NCBI RefSeq assembly: GCF_001742145.1
Contig: NZ_CP015749.1
Coordinates: 2,480,001 to 2,544,000, forward strand
Direction: 5' to 3'
Length of the DNA: 64,000 bases
From: Pectobacterium parmentieri
GTDB lineage: Bacteria > Pseudomonadota > Gammaproteobacteria > Enterobacterales > Enterobacteriaceae
Shown here: in pieces, positions 32,712 through 42,609 of the stretch
How positions within the stretch are numbered: the first letter of the stretch is position 1
How the letters are laid out: every line of letters starts with the position of its first letter
Translations under genes and position numbers: made by a program
Notes under the pieces: generated by a model
The model's database searches: none
Seen by the model: only the letters and a program-made list of their open reading frames with translations
What the model was told of the DNA's origin: nothing

Positions 32712-33617
32712 ATGCAATTACTCATAACAGGCGGAACCGGCCTTATTGGTCGCCATCTCATCCAACGATTACAACTGCTTTCCCATCACATCACGGTACT
32801 GACACGCGATCCTGAGCGCGCACGAGGTGTTCTCGGCAATCAGGTGGAATATTGGCCAACGCTGAGTAATATCACCTCGCTGAACGATTTTGATGGCGTC
32901 ATCAATCTAGCCGGCGAACCTATTGCCGATAAACGCTGGACGCCACAGCAAAAGCAGCGTCTGGCACAGAGTCGCTGGAGCATCACCGAACAGCTTGCCA
33001 CGCTGATTAAGGACAGCAGTGATCCCCCCGCCGTTTTTATCTCGGGATCTGCCGTCGGATACTATGGCGATCAGGGAGAAGCGCTGGTCACGGAAGAGGA
33101 ATCCCCGGTTGATGAATTCACACATCACCTGTGCGCCCGCTGGGAAGCGCTGGCGCAGTCTGCAGAAAGCGATAACACGCGCGTCTGCCTGCTGCGTACC
33201 GGTATCGTTCTTTCGCCACAGGGCGGTGCGCTGGCAAAAATGCTGCCGATTTTCCGCTGCGGACTCGGCGGGCCAATGGGTTCCGGCAAGCAATATATGC
33301 CGTGGATTCATATTGATGACATGGTTAACGGCATTATCTATCTGTTGGACCAGCCGATATTGCGCGGCCCCTTCAATATGGTTGCACCCTATCCGGTTCA
33401 TAATGAACAATTTTCCGCCATGCTGGCACACGTATTGGATCGCCCCGGCTTTCTGCGAGCCCCCGCTTTTGCCATCAAACTGCTGATGGGCGAAGCCTCA
33501 ACGCTGGTACTGGGCGGACAGCGCGCCATCCCACAGCGGTTAGAGGCCGCTGGCTTTAATTTCCGCTTCCTTGAGCTGGAAGAAGCCTTACAGGACGTCA
33601 TCAAAAAACCGGGCTGA
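32712..33617 (+). CDS. yfcH: TIGR01777-type NAD(P)-binding epimerase YfcH
   Basis: YfcH is a 301-residue extended short-chain dehydrogenase-like protein. The Rossmann motif [10 protein letters not shown] is at residues 7-16, [13 protein letters not shown] follows, then [10 protein letters not shown] with the active-site-like Tyr, and a C-terminal DUF1731 segment ([16 protein letters not shown]). Its substrate is unknown. ATG 32712 with GGGAG seven bases before it matches the E. coli start; the ATG at 32688 lies inside the repeat and is unlikely. Confidence 0.9.
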   Translation: MQLLITGGTGLIGRHLIQRLQLLSHHITVLTRDPERARGVLGNQVEYWPTLSNITSLNDFDGVINLAGEPIADKRWTPQQKQRLAQSRWSITEQLATLIKDSSDPPAVFISGSAVGYYGDQGEALVTEEESPVDEFTHHLCARWEALAQSAESDNTRVCLLRTGIVLSPQGGALAKMLPIFRCGLGGPMGSGKQYMPWIHIDDMVNGIIYLLDQPILRGPFNMVAPYPVHNEQFSAMLAHVLDRPGFLRAPAFAIKLLMGEASTLVLGGQRAIPQRLEAAGFNFRFLELEEALQDVIKKPG

Positions 33618-33983
33618 AGTTTGATAAAATGCCCAAATATTCTGCACTTCTGGCGTAAAAATTGTGCTGAAGTGGGCGTGACCGTCGGGTGAGCCGCACG
33701 GACGCGGCGAAAGTCAGTGCCGCGTCGGGAACGCGTCACTGGCGGCCCGAATAGCGGTCAGGAACGCTGAAGGCACCGCGCAGCGGCACAATTCTCGCCC
33801 AAAAGCCAGTGGTCAAGGAGCAGCGGCAACTGAGCGCTCCTTGTCGGGCGTGTAGATAAAGTATAAGAATACTCGGTGGTTAACACGCACGAAACTTTTA
33901 CACTATCCGACATAGAATTATGAAAATGCTAGAGCATGAGTACATGTTAACTGCTAGAGGCTGATAACCATCAGCCCCAAAAC
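33618..33983. other. Gene-free intergenic region with structured GC-rich core
   Basis: About 365 bases between yfcH and hisP. The first two thirds are GC-rich and contain inverted repeats, such as gacgcggc/gccgcgtc (33702-33727 area) and aaggagc/gctcctt (33815-33842). The last third is AT-rich. I see no open reading frame with a plausible start and no known RNA family. It could be another intergenic repeat or an RNA gene. Confidence 0.4.
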
Positions 33984-34757
33984 CTACTTCAATGCACCTG
34001 ATAAAAACTGCTGCAACCGCGCACTTTTCGGGCTACCGAAGAGTTGCTCAGGCGGCCCTTCCTCTTCGATCACCCCTTGGTGCAGGAAGATAACGTGGCT
34101 GGAGACATGACGGGCAAACTCCATCTCATGCGTCACCACCACCATCGTTTTCCCCTCCTCCGCCAACTGCTGCATGATGCGCAGTACCTCACCCACCAGT
34201 TCAGGGTCGAGCGCCGACGTCGGTTCATCAAATAGCAGAACTTCTGGCTCCATCGCCAGCGCTCGCGCAATAGATACGCGCTGCTGCTGGCCCCCGGAGA
34301 GATCCGACGGGTATTTCTGTTGGGCAGAATCCGTGATCCCAACCTTATTCAGGTAGAACACTGCCCGCTCACGCGCTTCCGCTTTACTAAGCCCTAATAC
34401 CTGGATCGGCGCTTCCATCACGTTCTCCAACGCGGTCATGAAGCTCCACAGGTTGAAGTGCTGAAACACCATCGTCAGGCGCGTCCGCAGCATCTGAAGC
34501 TGCTTTTTATCAAAGACCTTCAGTTGTCCGTCAGTATCACGTACCATGCGGATTTCCTGATTGCTGACGTAAATCGCCCCTTCACAGGGCTTTTCCAGAA
34601 AATTAATGCAGCGCAGTAAGGTACTTTTCCCCGACCCAGACGACCCGATAATCGAAATAACGTCCCCCGCTTTCGCCTGCAATGAGATCCCTTTAAGTAC
34701 CTCATGCTGGCCATAACGTTTACGCAGTTCCGTCACCATCAATTTGTTATTCGACAT
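33984..34757 (-). CDS. hisP: Histidine/basic amino acid ABC transporter ATPase
   Basis: HisP is the ATPase of the histidine (and lysine/arginine/ornithine) permease, 257 residues. Walker A is GSSGSGKST near residue 38, the signature LSGGQQQR near 153, Walker [14 protein letters not shown], and the switch His lies in [10 protein letters not shown]. It is 14 bases after hisM and ends the operon. A short inverted repeat (ggctgat/atcagcc) lies just after the stop but has no T-tract. Confidence 0.96.
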   Translation of the reverse strand: MSNNKLMVTELRKRYGQHEVLKGISLQAKAGDVISIIGSSGSGKSTLLRCINFLEKPCEGAIYVSNQEIRMVRDTDGQLKVFDKKQLQMLRTRLTMVFQHFNLWSFMTALENVMEAPIQVLGLSKAEARERAVFYLNKVGITDSAQQKYPSDLSGGQQQRVSIARALAMEPEVLLFDEPTSALDPELVGEVLRIMQQLAEEGKTMVVVTHEMEFARHVSSHVIFLHQGVIEEEGPPEQLFGSPKSARLQQFLSGALK

Positions 34758-34771
34758 GTTTTTTCCTGCGC

Positions 34772-35488
34772 TTAATGAGATGAACGGGTATAAAGATGAC
34801 GTAACCAGCGTCGCTCTGCCCTTCTGAACAGCCCGATTAATACAAATGAGATCGCCAGATAGATCACCGCTGCGATGCCAAACGCATAAAACGGCTGGTA
34901 GGTAGCAGCATTAATATCGCGTGCGATTTTCAGAATATCCGGCACCGTCACGGTAAAAGCCAGCGCCGTCGAATGCAGCATCAGAATCACTTCGTTACTG
35001 TAGGCTGGCAGTGCAATACGCAGCGCACTCGGCAAAATAATGCAGCGATACTGCTTAAAACGAGAGAAACCGTATGCTCTGGCGGCTTCAATTTCCCCAT
35101 GCGGTACAGAGCGGATTGCACCCGCGAAAATCTCTGTAGTATACGCACAGGTATTGAGCGCCAGCGCTAAAATGGCGCAGTTCAGCCCGCTGCGAAAAAA
35201 AGCGTTCAGCAGATCGGTGCCGCGCACGATTTCCAGGCTATACACGCCGGAATAGAACACCAGGAGTTGCACGTAGAGCGGCGTACCTCGGAATACATAG
35301 GTAAAGAGCCAAACCGGGAAGCTGAACCGGCGCCGCGGCGACACGCGGGCAATCGCCAGCGGCAGTGCCATCAGTCCACCGATCGCTACTGAGGAAATCA
35401 GCAGCCAGAGCGTCATCGCCAGCCCGGTTAGACGATAACCATCACTCCACAGTAGCGGTTGCCAGTATTGTTGCAGGATCTCATTCAT
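34772..35488 (-). CDS. hisM: Histidine/basic amino acid ABC transporter permease HisM
   Basis: HisM is one of the two inner-membrane permease subunits; 238 residues and five predicted membrane spans. The EAA loop that docks onto HisP is visible as [14 protein letters not shown] followed by [11 protein letters not shown]. The gene overlaps hisQ by 8 bases, which implies translational coupling. Confidence 0.95.
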   Translation of the reverse strand: MNEILQQYWQPLLWSDGYRLTGLAMTLWLLISSVAIGGLMALPLAIARVSPRRRFSFPVWLFTYVFRGTPLYVQLLVFYSGVYSLEIVRGTDLLNAFFRSGLNCAILALALNTCAYTTEIFAGAIRSVPHGEIEAARAYGFSRFKQYRCIILPSALRIALPAYSNEVILMLHSTALAFTVTVPDILKIARDINAATYQPFYAFGIAAVIYLAISFVLIGLFRRAERRWLRHLYTRSSH

Positions 35489-36170
35489 AGTTTACTTTCT
35501 TGACTCCCTGCGAATAGTGCCGCTCCAGCCACCACAACACACCGTTAGAAACGGTGGTAAAAATCAGATACATCGCCCCGGCAACCAGTGCGAAATAAAA
35601 CGGTTCGTGAGCGCCCTTGCCTGCCAGTTGCGTCGCCTTAATCACATCATTCAGGCCAAGCAATGACACCAGCGCCGTCGCTTTCAGGATCACCTGCCAG
35701 TTATTGCCGATCCCCGGTAGCGCGAAGCGCATCATGGAAGGAAACAGAATACGGCGGAATACTTTTAGAGGAGAGAAACCGAACGCCACCGCCGCTTCGA
35801 TCTGTCCGCGCGGTACGGCAAGATAAGCACCACGAAAGGTTTCCGTGAAATAGGCACCGTAAATAAAGCCCAGCGTAATCACCCCTGCAGTCAAAGGATC
35901 GATATCAATCTGCTCCAGACCGATCGATTCCGTCACGCCGTTTAAGACGATTTGTAAGCCATAGAAAATCAGCAGCATCAGCACCAAATCAGGAATGCCG
36001 CGAATCAACGTGGTATAGCAAGAAAAGCCCCCTGCCAGCAGGCGGTTGGAAGACAGCTTCGCCGACGCCCCCATCAGGCCGATAACCAGCGCCAGCAGCA
36101 GCGAACTCACCGCCAACTCCAGCGTCATGATGGCACCATCCAAAATTAGCGGGGCATAGCCATAGAGCAT
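35481..36170 (-). CDS. hisQ: Histidine/basic amino acid ABC transporter permease HisQ
   Basis: HisQ is the second permease subunit, 229 residues, with five membrane spans and the EAA loop GQIEAAVAFGFSPLKVFRR. It forms a pseudo-symmetric dimer with HisM. It lies 147 bases after hisJ, with a stable hairpin between, which fits the usual excess of the periplasmic binding protein over the membrane parts. Confidence 0.95.
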   Translation of the reverse strand: MLYGYAPLILDGAIMTLELAVSSLLLALVIGLMGASAKLSSNRLLAGGFSCYTTLIRGIPDLVLMLLIFYGLQIVLNGVTESIGLEQIDIDPLTAGVITLGFIYGAYFTETFRGAYLAVPRGQIEAAVAFGFSPLKVFRRILFPSMMRFALPGIGNNWQVILKATALVSLLGLNDVIKATQLAGKGAHEPFYFALVAGAMYLIFTTVSNGVLWWLERHYSQGVKKVNYE

Positions 36171-36226
36171 CGATTATATCCGTTGAAATAGCGATTAATG
36201 GCACGGTGCGTTATCGATCAGAAACC

Positions 36227-36253
36227 CGACACGGGAGGAACGTTCCCGTGTCG
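36227..36253 (-). terminator. Hairpin between hisJ and hisQ (attenuator or stabiliser)
   Basis: A perfect 10-bp stem (cgacacggga / tcccgtgtcg, 7-nt loop) lies in the hisJ-hisQ gap. Only a weak T-rich stretch (ggtttctg) follows on the minus strand. In enterobacteria the corresponding gap carries REP-type hairpins that keep binding-protein mRNA stable. Confidence 0.55.
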
Positions 36254-36317
36254 TATTATCCTGCGAATCCGCTTCACAATTTACCGTGATAACGAAATGT
36301 GAATAGGGGTGACGAAA

Positions 36318-37097
36318 TTAGCCGCCGTAGACGTCAAAATCGAAGTATTTTTTCGCGAAAGTATCGTAAGTGCCGTCTTTACGCATCGCTTCAAAGGCTT
36401 TATCCAGTGCCGCTTTCAGCTCAGTATCCGCTTTACGCAGACCCATGCCGGTACCGACACCGAAGAACTTGTCATCTTTTACTGCCGGGCCAGCAAACGC
36501 GTAGTCTTTACCCATATCGAGTTTCAGAAAACCTTCACTTGCCGCTACTTCATCCTGGAAAGCAGCATCGACGCGACCTGCGGCCAAATCTGCGTAAATC
36601 AGATCCTGATTTTGATAAGCGACAACCTCAACACCTTTTGGCTGCCAGTTCGCATTGGCAAAAGCTTCCTGCGTTGACGCCTGCAATACACCAACACGCT
36701 TGCCGCCCAGTGAAGCCAACGTTGGCTCAATATTCGCCCCTTTCTTCGCAATCAGACGAGAGTTAGCCGCATACAACTTCTCGGTGAAGGCAATTTCCTG
36801 CTGGCGTTTTTCGGTAATGGACAGAGAAGAGATGATGGCATCAATTTTTTTAGCTTTCAGGGAGGGAATTAGCGCATCAAAGTCACTTTCTACAAACGTA
36901 CAGTTAGCTTCAATACGCTTGCACAACTCTTTCGCCAGATCGATATCAAACCCGACCAGTTCACCGCTGGCATTTTTGGATTCAAAAGGCGCATAGGTAG
37001 GATCGGTGCCGATTTTAATATTCTTAGGAATATCCGCCATCGCGCTGCCCGCAGCCAGAATGAGTGCCAACGGCAAAACTTTGATCAGTTTCTTCAT
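36318..37097 (-). CDS. hisJ: Periplasmic histidine / Lys-Arg-Orn binding protein
   Basis: This 259-residue type II solute-binding protein starts with a signal peptide (cleavage after AGSAMA) and continues [20 protein letters not shown]. Diagnostic segments are [32 protein letters not shown] and the end [11 protein letters not shown]. Sequence is intermediate between E. coli HisJ and ArgT; the C-terminus favours HisJ. E. coli has both genes in tandem here, but only one is present in this window. I chose ATG 37097 with AAGGG eight bases before it. The upstream region suggests NtrC/sigma-54 control. Confidence 0.9.
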   Translation of the reverse strand: MKKLIKVLPLALILAAGSAMADIPKNIKIGTDPTYAPFESKNASGELVGFDIDLAKELCKRIEANCTFVESDFDALIPSLKAKKIDAIISSLSITEKRQQEIAFTEKLYAANSRLIAKKGANIEPTLASLGGKRVGVLQASTQEAFANANWQPKGVEVVAYQNQDLIYADLAAGRVDAAFQDEVAASEGFLKLDMGKDYAFAGPAVKDDKFFGVGTGMGLRKADTELKAALDKAFEAMRKDGTYDTFAKKYFDFDVYGG

Positions 37098-37227
37098 ATT
37101 GCTACCCTTATCATGAGTGATTGATGTCATGTGTCGTCAATGTCGGAACGATATATCGATTTATTGCTTTAAATATGAACGATATGAGTGCTATTTGTTT
37201 TCTACGCCGACTATTACCGTTTTCATA

Positions 37228-37243
37228 AGCAGTTTTCATGCCA
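37228..37243 (-). promoter_or_regulatory. Putative sigma-54 promoter of hisJQMP
   Basis: On the minus strand the sequence TGGCATGAAAACTGCT matches the sigma-54 consensus TGGCAYG-N4-YTGCW, with GG and GC separated by exactly ten bases. The predicted start of transcription lies about 120 bases before the hisJ ATG. Confidence 0.8.
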
Positions 37244-37300
37244 CAATGAACGTAGGGAGTCATAAAAGTCCCATGCGTAAAGCACACAGTAAATAATGAT

Positions 37301-37313
37301 TAACCATTTGATT
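37301..37313 (-). promoter_or_regulatory. Putative IHF binding site
   Basis: The minus strand reads AATCAAATGGTTA, a full match to WATCAANNNNTTR, next to a long A/T tract. It lies between the sigma-54 promoter and the NtrC-like sites, where bending is expected. Confidence 0.65.
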
Positions 37314-37391
37314 TAAAAATATTTTTTATAATTTTTTTTGGCGCATAACAATAAGAATAGATAACATTGGCGCGAACACAGAAACGGAAAC

Positions 37392-37428
37392 GCACCATTT
37401 TAGTGCTTTGGTGCACAAAATTAGTGCA
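37392..37428 (-). promoter_or_regulatory. Two NtrC-like enhancer sites upstream of hisJ
   Basis: Two dyads of the form GCAC-N7-GTGC occur: GCACCATTTTAGTGC at 37392-37406 and TGCACAAAATTAGTGCA at 37412-37428. Each matches about 12 of 15 positions of the glnA NtrC site, and their centres are 21 bases apart, close to two helical turns, as is usual for NtrC enhancers. Confidence 0.7.
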
Positions 37429-37443
37429 ACACAGTAAAAGCGC

Positions 37444-37475
37444 ACAAAAAAAGGGCAGCAAAGCTTGGCTACCCC
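37444..37475 (-). terminator. Intrinsic terminator after ubiX
   Basis: On the minus strand, gggtagc / gctgccc (one G-U pair) forms a stem followed by seven T residues, about 40 bases past the ubiX stop. Confidence 0.8.
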
Positions 37476-37510
37476 AAAAAAGAAAATAATACGTATTGCC
37501 GTTTATCCTG

Positions 37511-38083
37511 CTACGACGCGCCCTGCCAGCGGGTAAAGAGATCTTTCGGCAGGTCGATATCAAACTGGTCCAGAATGCGATTCACTGTCTGATCGACAAT
37601 ATCCTGCACACTTTCTGGGCGATGATAAAACGCGGGAACCGGCGGCATGATTATCGCACCCAGCTCAGCGGCCGTGGTCATCAGTCGCAAATGTCCTAGA
37701 TGCAGCGGCGTTTCACGCACACCCAACACCAGACGACGACGCTCCTTCAGCACCACATCGGCTGCGCGGGTCAATAAATTGTCGCTGTAGCTGTGCACAA
37801 TCCCAGAGAGGGTTTTTATCGAACAGGGTAAAATCACCATCCCCGCCGTTTTAAACGACCCCGAAGAGACACTGGCAGCAATGTCACGCGTGTCATGCAC
37901 CACATCAGCTAACGCTTGTACATCACGCAGGCTAAAATCTGTTTCTAACGCCAGCGTCTGACGAGCCGCCTGACTCATGATCAGGTGGGTTTCGATGCCT
38001 TCCAGCGTCTGTAACACCTGTAACAGTCGGATGCCGTAAATAACACCGCTGGCACCGGAAATCCCTATAATGAGTCGTTTCAT
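37511..38083 (-). CDS. ubiX: Flavin prenyltransferase UbiX
   Basis: UbiX attaches a dimethylallyl group to FMN, making the prenylated cofactor used by the decarboxylase UbiD in ubiquinone synthesis. It has 190 residues. Typical features are IGISGASGVIYGIRLL near the N-terminus, SSGSFKTAGMVILPCS and the C-terminal LGAIIMPPVPAFYHRP. It lies 196 bases after purF, the same order as in E. coli. Confidence 0.95.
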   Translation of the reverse strand: MKRLIIGISGASGVIYGIRLLQVLQTLEGIETHLIMSQAARQTLALETDFSLRDVQALADVVHDTRDIAASVSSGSFKTAGMVILPCSIKTLSGIVHSYSDNLLTRAADVVLKERRRLVLGVRETPLHLGHLRLMTTAAELGAIIMPPVPAFYHRPESVQDIVDQTVNRILDQFDIDLPKDLFTRWQGAS

Positions 38084-38219
38084 TCTTGCTGCCTCTGGCT
38101 AGCCGCGTCAGCAGAAACGCGGAAAAATCATCTGCGCAAACTTTGCCGTATTGATTGTCGATAAGCAAGGACAAGCACCGGAACGGTGTTTTTATAGACA
38201 ACCTGTTTTCTATATACAA

Positions 38220-38253
38220 GAAGGGGGAAGACACTTTCGCGCCCTCCCCCTTC
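38220..38253 (-). terminator. Terminator-like hairpin after purF
   Basis: A perfect 9-bp stem (gaaggggga / tcccccttc, 16-nt loop) follows purF on the minus strand, then TTGTATATAG. Moderate support for termination. Confidence 0.6.
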
Positions 38254-38279
38254 ACTAAAGCCTTACGTGAAGCTAGCCG

Positions 38280-39797
38280 TTAGCCTTCGTTGTGCAGTTC
38301 CAAATCTTCGACTTCATTCTGACTACGCAACGCCTTGGCGTCGTCGTTACGCAGAACTTCCAGATAATCCAGATAGCCTTGATCGACGTCCTTGGTCACG
38401 TAAATTCCGTTGAACACTGAACATTCAAACTGAACAATATCTGGGTTGTCTTCACGCGCTGCGTCGATCAGATCCTCGAGATCCTGGAATATCAGTTCAT
38501 CGGCACCAATAATCTTACAGATCTCATCCACTTCGCGACCATGAGCAATCAGTTCATTAACGCTCGGCATGTCGATGCCGTACACGTTAGGGAAACGAAT
38601 TTCCGGTGCCGCAGAGGCCAGATAAACACGTTTGGCTCCCGCTTCACGCGCCATTTCCACAATCTGTTCCGACGTTGTACCGCGCACGATGGAGTCATCC
38701 ACCAGCAGCACGTTTTTATCACGGAACTCGGCACGGTTAGCATTCAGCTTACGACGTACAGATTTCTTACGCGCCTGCTGCCCCGGCATGATAAAGGTGC
38801 GGCCAACATAGCGGTTCTTCACGAATCCCTGACGATACGGTTTGTTAATAATGCGCGCGATTTCCAACGCAATATCACACGAGGTTTCAGGGATAGGGAT
38901 CACAACATCAATATCGAGATCTTCCCACTGGCGCGCAATCTTTTCACCGAGCTTCTGACCCATGCGAACGCGTGCGCTGTAGACCGAAATTTTATCGATG
39001 AAAGAGTCTGGGCGAGCGAAGTACACATATTCGAACAGGCACGGGTTGCTCTTTGGATTTTCTGCGCACTGGCGGGTAAACAGTTGTCCTTTTTCCGTAA
39101 TGTAGATCGCTTCTCCCGGCGCAACATCGCGTAAAAACTCAAAGCCCAGCGTATCCAGCGCAACACTTTCTGACGCTACCATGTATTCACTGCGGCCATC
39201 TTCCAGGTCACGTTTACCGATAACCAGCGGACGAATACCGTTAGGATCGCGGAACGCCACCATGCCATGACCGATAATCATGCCAACACAGGCATAGGCA
39301 CCGCGAATTTGCTGGTGCGTTGCAGCAACAGCCGCAAAAATATTATCGGCTTCCAGCGGGTAATGTTGGAAACGATCCAACTCTCTGGCAAAAATATTCA
39401 GCAGAATTTCAGAATCAGACGTGGTGTTAACGTGACGACGCTCCTGCTCGAACAGCTTTTTACGCAGTTCGTGGGCGTTCGTCAGGTTACCGTTATGAGC
39501 CAGCGTGATGCCGAACGGAGAGTTAACATAGAAAGGCTGTGCTTCCGAAGCGCTGGAACTGCCCGCCGTCGGATAACGCACATGTCCAAGCCCCATGTTT
39601 CCCTGTAAGCGTTGCATGTGCCGCGCCTCAAACACATCTTTCACCAGGCCATTGGCCTTACGCAGGCGAAAACAATTAAAGGCATCGATGGTTACAATAC
39701 CCGCAGCGTCCTGCCCACGGTGTTGCAACACCGTTAACGCGTCATAAATCGACTGGTTGACCGGTGTAAAACCGGCGATACCGACAATACCGCACAT
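38280..39797 (-). CDS. purF: Amidophosphoribosyltransferase
   Basis: PurF makes phosphoribosylamine from PRPP and glutamine, the first committed step of purine synthesis. It has 505 residues, as in E. coli. The N-terminal nucleophile Cys2 is in MCGIVGIAG, the glutaminase domain spans the first 230 residues ([20 protein letters not shown]), and the phosphoribosyltransferase domain has the PRPP loop [14 protein letters not shown]. It lies 21 bases after cvpA and shares the upstream PurR box. Confidence 0.98.
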   Translation of the reverse strand: MCGIVGIAGFTPVNQSIYDALTVLQHRGQDAAGIVTIDAFNCFRLRKANGLVKDVFEARHMQRLQGNMGLGHVRYPTAGSSSASEAQPFYVNSPFGITLAHNGNLTNAHELRKKLFEQERRHVNTTSDSEILLNIFARELDRFQHYPLEADNIFAAVAATHQQIRGAYACVGMIIGHGMVAFRDPNGIRPLVIGKRDLEDGRSEYMVASESVALDTLGFEFLRDVAPGEAIYITEKGQLFTRQCAENPKSNPCLFEYVYFARPDSFIDKISVYSARVRMGQKLGEKIARQWEDLDIDVVIPIPETSCDIALEIARIINKPYRQGFVKNRYVGRTFIMPGQQARKKSVRRKLNANRAEFRDKNVLLVDDSIVRGTTSEQIVEMAREAGAKRVYLASAAPEIRFPNVYGIDMPSVNELIAHGREVDEICKIIGADELIFQDLEDLIDAAREDNPDIVQFECSVFNGIYVTKDVDQGYLDYLEVLRNDDAKALRSQNEVEDLELHNEG

Positions 39798-39818
39798 GGT
39801 GTCTTTTCCTCATCAGCG

Positions 39819-40319
39819 CTACCGCAGCGATAAATGCTGCGGCAAGAAACTTGACGTGCTTTGCAGGTAGTCAAAAAACCACCTGATAATATAACTGAAC
39901 TGCGGGATTAACTGGGACTGCTTCCAGTCATCACTTTGTGAAAAACCGGTGAACGTATCCAGAAAGAATAGCAGTGCGGAAACGATCAGCACCCCGCGCA
40001 GCGCACCAAAACAGATGCCCAGAACGCGATCGGTGCCGGATAATCCGGTACGTTCAACCAGTGAACTAATCACATAGTTGACGATAGCTCCCACAATCAA
40101 CGTTGCAATAAACAGAATGGCAATCGCAATGCCGTTACGCACCAGCTCATCATCAAAACGGGTGAAGTAAACCGCGAGATACGCGTAGTAATGACTGGCA
40201 ACAAAAAAAGCACATCCCCAGGTTACTAACGACAGCGCTTCACGAACAAACCCCCGGATCAGGCTAACCAGAGCCGAAAATCCGATGATGCCAATAATGA
40301 CGTAATCAACCCAAACCAT
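39819..40319 (-). CDS. cvpA: CvpA family membrane protein
   Basis: CvpA is a 166-residue inner-membrane protein with four hydrophobic segments (starting [22 protein letters not shown]). In E. coli it was named for its need in colicin V production and has been linked to envelope stress resistance; its molecular role is unclear. It is the promoter-proximal gene of cvpA-purF. Confidence 0.94.
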   Translation of the reverse strand: MVWVDYVIIGIIGFSALVSLIRGFVREALSLVTWGCAFFVASHYYAYLAVYFTRFDDELVRNGIAIAILFIATLIVGAIVNYVISSLVERTGLSGTDRVLGICFGALRGVLIVSALLFFLDTFTGFSQSDDWKQSQLIPQFSYIIRWFFDYLQSTSSFLPQHLSLR

Positions 40320-40393
40320 GAACTATCCTAATAATGAACGATGCTACCGATAAGCCGCTACGTCATCCTGTTCGCGGCGCATTCTAACAGAAA

Positions 40394-40409
40394 AAGAAAA
40401 CGTTTGCGT
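40394..40409 (-). promoter_or_regulatory. PurR operator of cvpA-purF
   Basis: The minus strand reads ACGCAAACGTTTTCTT, matching the PurR consensus ACGCAAACGTTTNCNT. It lies 75 bases before the cvpA start, as expected for the purF operon. Confidence 0.9.
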
Positions 40410-40493
40410 AGCGTATTTCCGCCGATTTCATCGATAGATAATCAGGCGAAAAAACCAACAATTCTTTACACCTGATTCTATTATCTATCGGTC

Positions 40494-41246
40494 TCAGCGA
40501 ACCGAATGCGCTCGCACCTGCCCGCTTAACCCACTCAACTGTTGCAGTTCGCTCAGAGAAGATTCCAGCTTTTGCTTCGAGGCATCCGGCCCGACATAAA
40601 TCCGCGTAATTTGTCCTGAAACCGGCGTTGACGGTACGGTATACGCGCGATAGCCAGAGAGACGCAGCTTAGCGACAATCTCGTTCACCTTATCCGCATT
40701 TTTCAGCGCACCAAGCTGCACAATATAGGCCTGTCCGACAGGCGCTTGCTGCGTCGGTTGCGTTTCAGGCTTCACTTCCGGTTTCGGCTCTGGTTTAGGT
40801 TCAGGCTTCGGTTTCACTTCTGGCTTGGGCTCAGGTTTTGGCTGAGGCTTCGGCGTCACAGGCGTTGGCGTCTGAATTGGTGGACGCTCAACCACCACTG
40901 GCGGTGCCGTCATGGCTGGCGTATTCGTGCCTGAGCGAGGCGACGATGGTGGCGTGGACGTTTCAGGTGCCTTGGATTCAGGTAATTTAGCTTCCGGCGT
41001 TTCGGCTTCCGGGCTGTTCTGCATCGCCGCTCCCGCCCCTTCCGGTGGCTGGCTCGGCAACGACGGGTTCAGCGCAGGCAGCGATTCCATCTCATTGCTG
41101 TCGCCCGGTTTCGGGATCAGCGGAATCGAGGCAAACTCATCTTCGTAGTGCTTTTTCTTACCATCCAATAGGCCAGGTAAGACGATCACGCCCAGCGCGA
41201 CCAGAATGACCGTGCCAACCAATCGATTCTGAAATTTACTCGCCAT
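40494..41246 (-). CDS. dedD: Cell division protein DedD (SPOR domain)
   Basis: DedD is a bitopic septal-ring protein of 250 residues: a cytoplasmic N-terminus with a membrane span (VGTVILVALGVIVLPGLL), a periplasmic Pro/Lys/Glu-rich linker and a C-terminal SPOR domain (YIVQLGALKNADKVNEIV to the end) that binds denuded septal peptidoglycan. The linker holds tandem KPEPKPEVKP-type repeats at about residues 130-165, longer than in E. coli. ATG 41246 (MASKFQNRL) matches E. coli and overlaps the end of folC. Confidence 0.93.
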   Translation of the reverse strand: MASKFQNRLVGTVILVALGVIVLPGLLDGKKKHYEDEFASIPLIPKPGDSNEMESLPALNPSLPSQPPEGAGAAMQNSPEAETPEAKLPESKAPETSTPPSSPRSGTNTPAMTAPPVVVERPPIQTPTPVTPKPQPKPEPKPEVKPKPEPKPEPKPEVKPETQPTQQAPVGQAYIVQLGALKNADKVNEIVAKLRLSGYRAYTVPSTPVSGQITRIYVGPDASKQKLESSLSELQQLSGLSGQVRAHSVR

Positions 41247-42504
41247 TCGCCTTCTCCTCATCCAGCGCTTCCATCACATGCGCTACCGTATGAAAAGATC
41301 CACACACAATGACGATATCCTGTTCTGTCGCTTCAGACATCGCCTGCTGCCAGGCAGTAACAACATTGGGGAACGACTGGCTGCACGTCAGATGCTCGGC
41401 AATCTGCTGCGCCGTTGCGCCACGCGGCCCTTCCAATGGCGCGCAATACCACTCATCCACCAACGGCGTTAAGTAGGCCAGCGTACCCGCGATATCTTTA
41501 TCCGCCAGCATACCGACCACCGCACGTATTTTTCCGGTTTTTGGCAACGTAGCCAAACGATTTGCCAGATACGCCGCCGCATGAGGGTTATGTGCAACAT
41601 CAAGAATCAACAACGGTGATTGCTGCACGACCTGAAAACGGCCCGGTAATGCCGCACGCTGTAAGCCTTGACGAATCGCCTCTTCGCTCACATTCAGTGA
41701 AGAATAGTGCAGTGCAGCCAATGCCGTAGCGGCGTTCGGCAGCGGAACATTGGGTAAGGGTAAACGCGACAATTCACGCTGTTTATCCTGCCAACTCCAC
41801 GTCTCACGCTGAACTGAAAATTCCCAGTCTCGACCGCGCCGACGCAGGTGTGCGCCTTTCTCAGCAGCAACATCGGCAATGGTTCCTGGCATATCCGGCT
41901 CACCAACGACTGCGGGTCTATCCTGTCGGAATATCCCAGCTTTCTCACGACCGATGCTCTCCCGATCATTACCGAGCCAGTCGGTATGGTCGATCGCAAT
42001 GCTGGTGACCACAGAGACATCCGCATCCACAATATTGGTGGCATCCAGACGCCCGCCTAATCCCACTTCCAGAATGACGACATCCAGATTCGCTTGTTTG
42101 AAGAGTTGCAGCGCCGACAGCGTACCGAATTCAAAATAGGTGAGCGATACCGCCCCCCTTCCTGCTTCGATATCCGCAAACGCTTGAGTATGCTGCGCTT
42201 CAGGCAATTCGTTGCCTTGAATACGCACCCGCTCGGTATAGCGAACAAGATGAGGTGAACTGTACACGCCAACCCGCAGGCCTGCGGCCAACAGAATAGA
42301 TTCCAGCGTACAGCAGGTGGTTCCTTTGCCGTTCGTCCCCGCGACGGTGAAAACCGTGGCAGCAGGCTGTAGCAGTTGAAGATGTTCAGCAACCTGCTTA
42401 ACGCGTTCCAGACCTAAATCAATGGCCTGAGCGTGCAGATGTTCAAGATAATGAAGCCACGTAACCAAAGGTGACGTGGCTTGAGGTATTTGAAGAGTAT
42501 CCAT
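41236..42504 (-). CDS. folC: Bifunctional folylpolyglutamate / dihydrofolate synthase
   Basis: FolC adds glutamate to dihydropteroate and then extends the glutamate tail of folates. It is a Mur-ligase-fold enzyme of 422 residues with the P-loop VAGTNGKGTTCC near residue 55, the omega-loop region and VILEVGLGGRLDATN. The C-terminal domain includes LDVAHNPHAAAYLA. It lies between accD and dedD as in E. coli. Confidence 0.96.
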   Translation of the reverse strand: MDTLQIPQATSPLVTWLHYLEHLHAQAIDLGLERVKQVAEHLQLLQPAATVFTVAGTNGKGTTCCTLESILLAAGLRVGVYSSPHLVRYTERVRIQGNELPEAQHTQAFADIEAGRGAVSLTYFEFGTLSALQLFKQANLDVVILEVGLGGRLDATNIVDADVSVVTSIAIDHTDWLGNDRESIGREKAGIFRQDRPAVVGEPDMPGTIADVAAEKGAHLRRRGRDWEFSVQRETWSWQDKQRELSRLPLPNVPLPNAATALAALHYSSLNVSEEAIRQGLQRAALPGRFQVVQQSPLLILDVAHNPHAAAYLANRLATLPKTGKIRAVVGMLADKDIAGTLAYLTPLVDEWYCAPLEGPRGATAQQIAEHLTCSQSFPNVVTAWQQAMSEATEQDIVIVCGSFHTVAHVMEALDEEKANGE

Positions 42505-42609
42505 GAGTCCCGTTCACTGGCTTACGGTTCATTGCAGGCAGAGCGTGCACATTACAACGCAGTCGAGAACGACGTGGTCGAATGCCACACGCCCAGCCCA
42601 TCATGTCAA

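Noticed and set aside
38175..38194. Plus-strand stem caccg/cggtg followed by five T residues between ubiX and purF
   Set aside because: Both neighbours are on the minus strand and no plus-strand transcript is evident, so it is probably chance.
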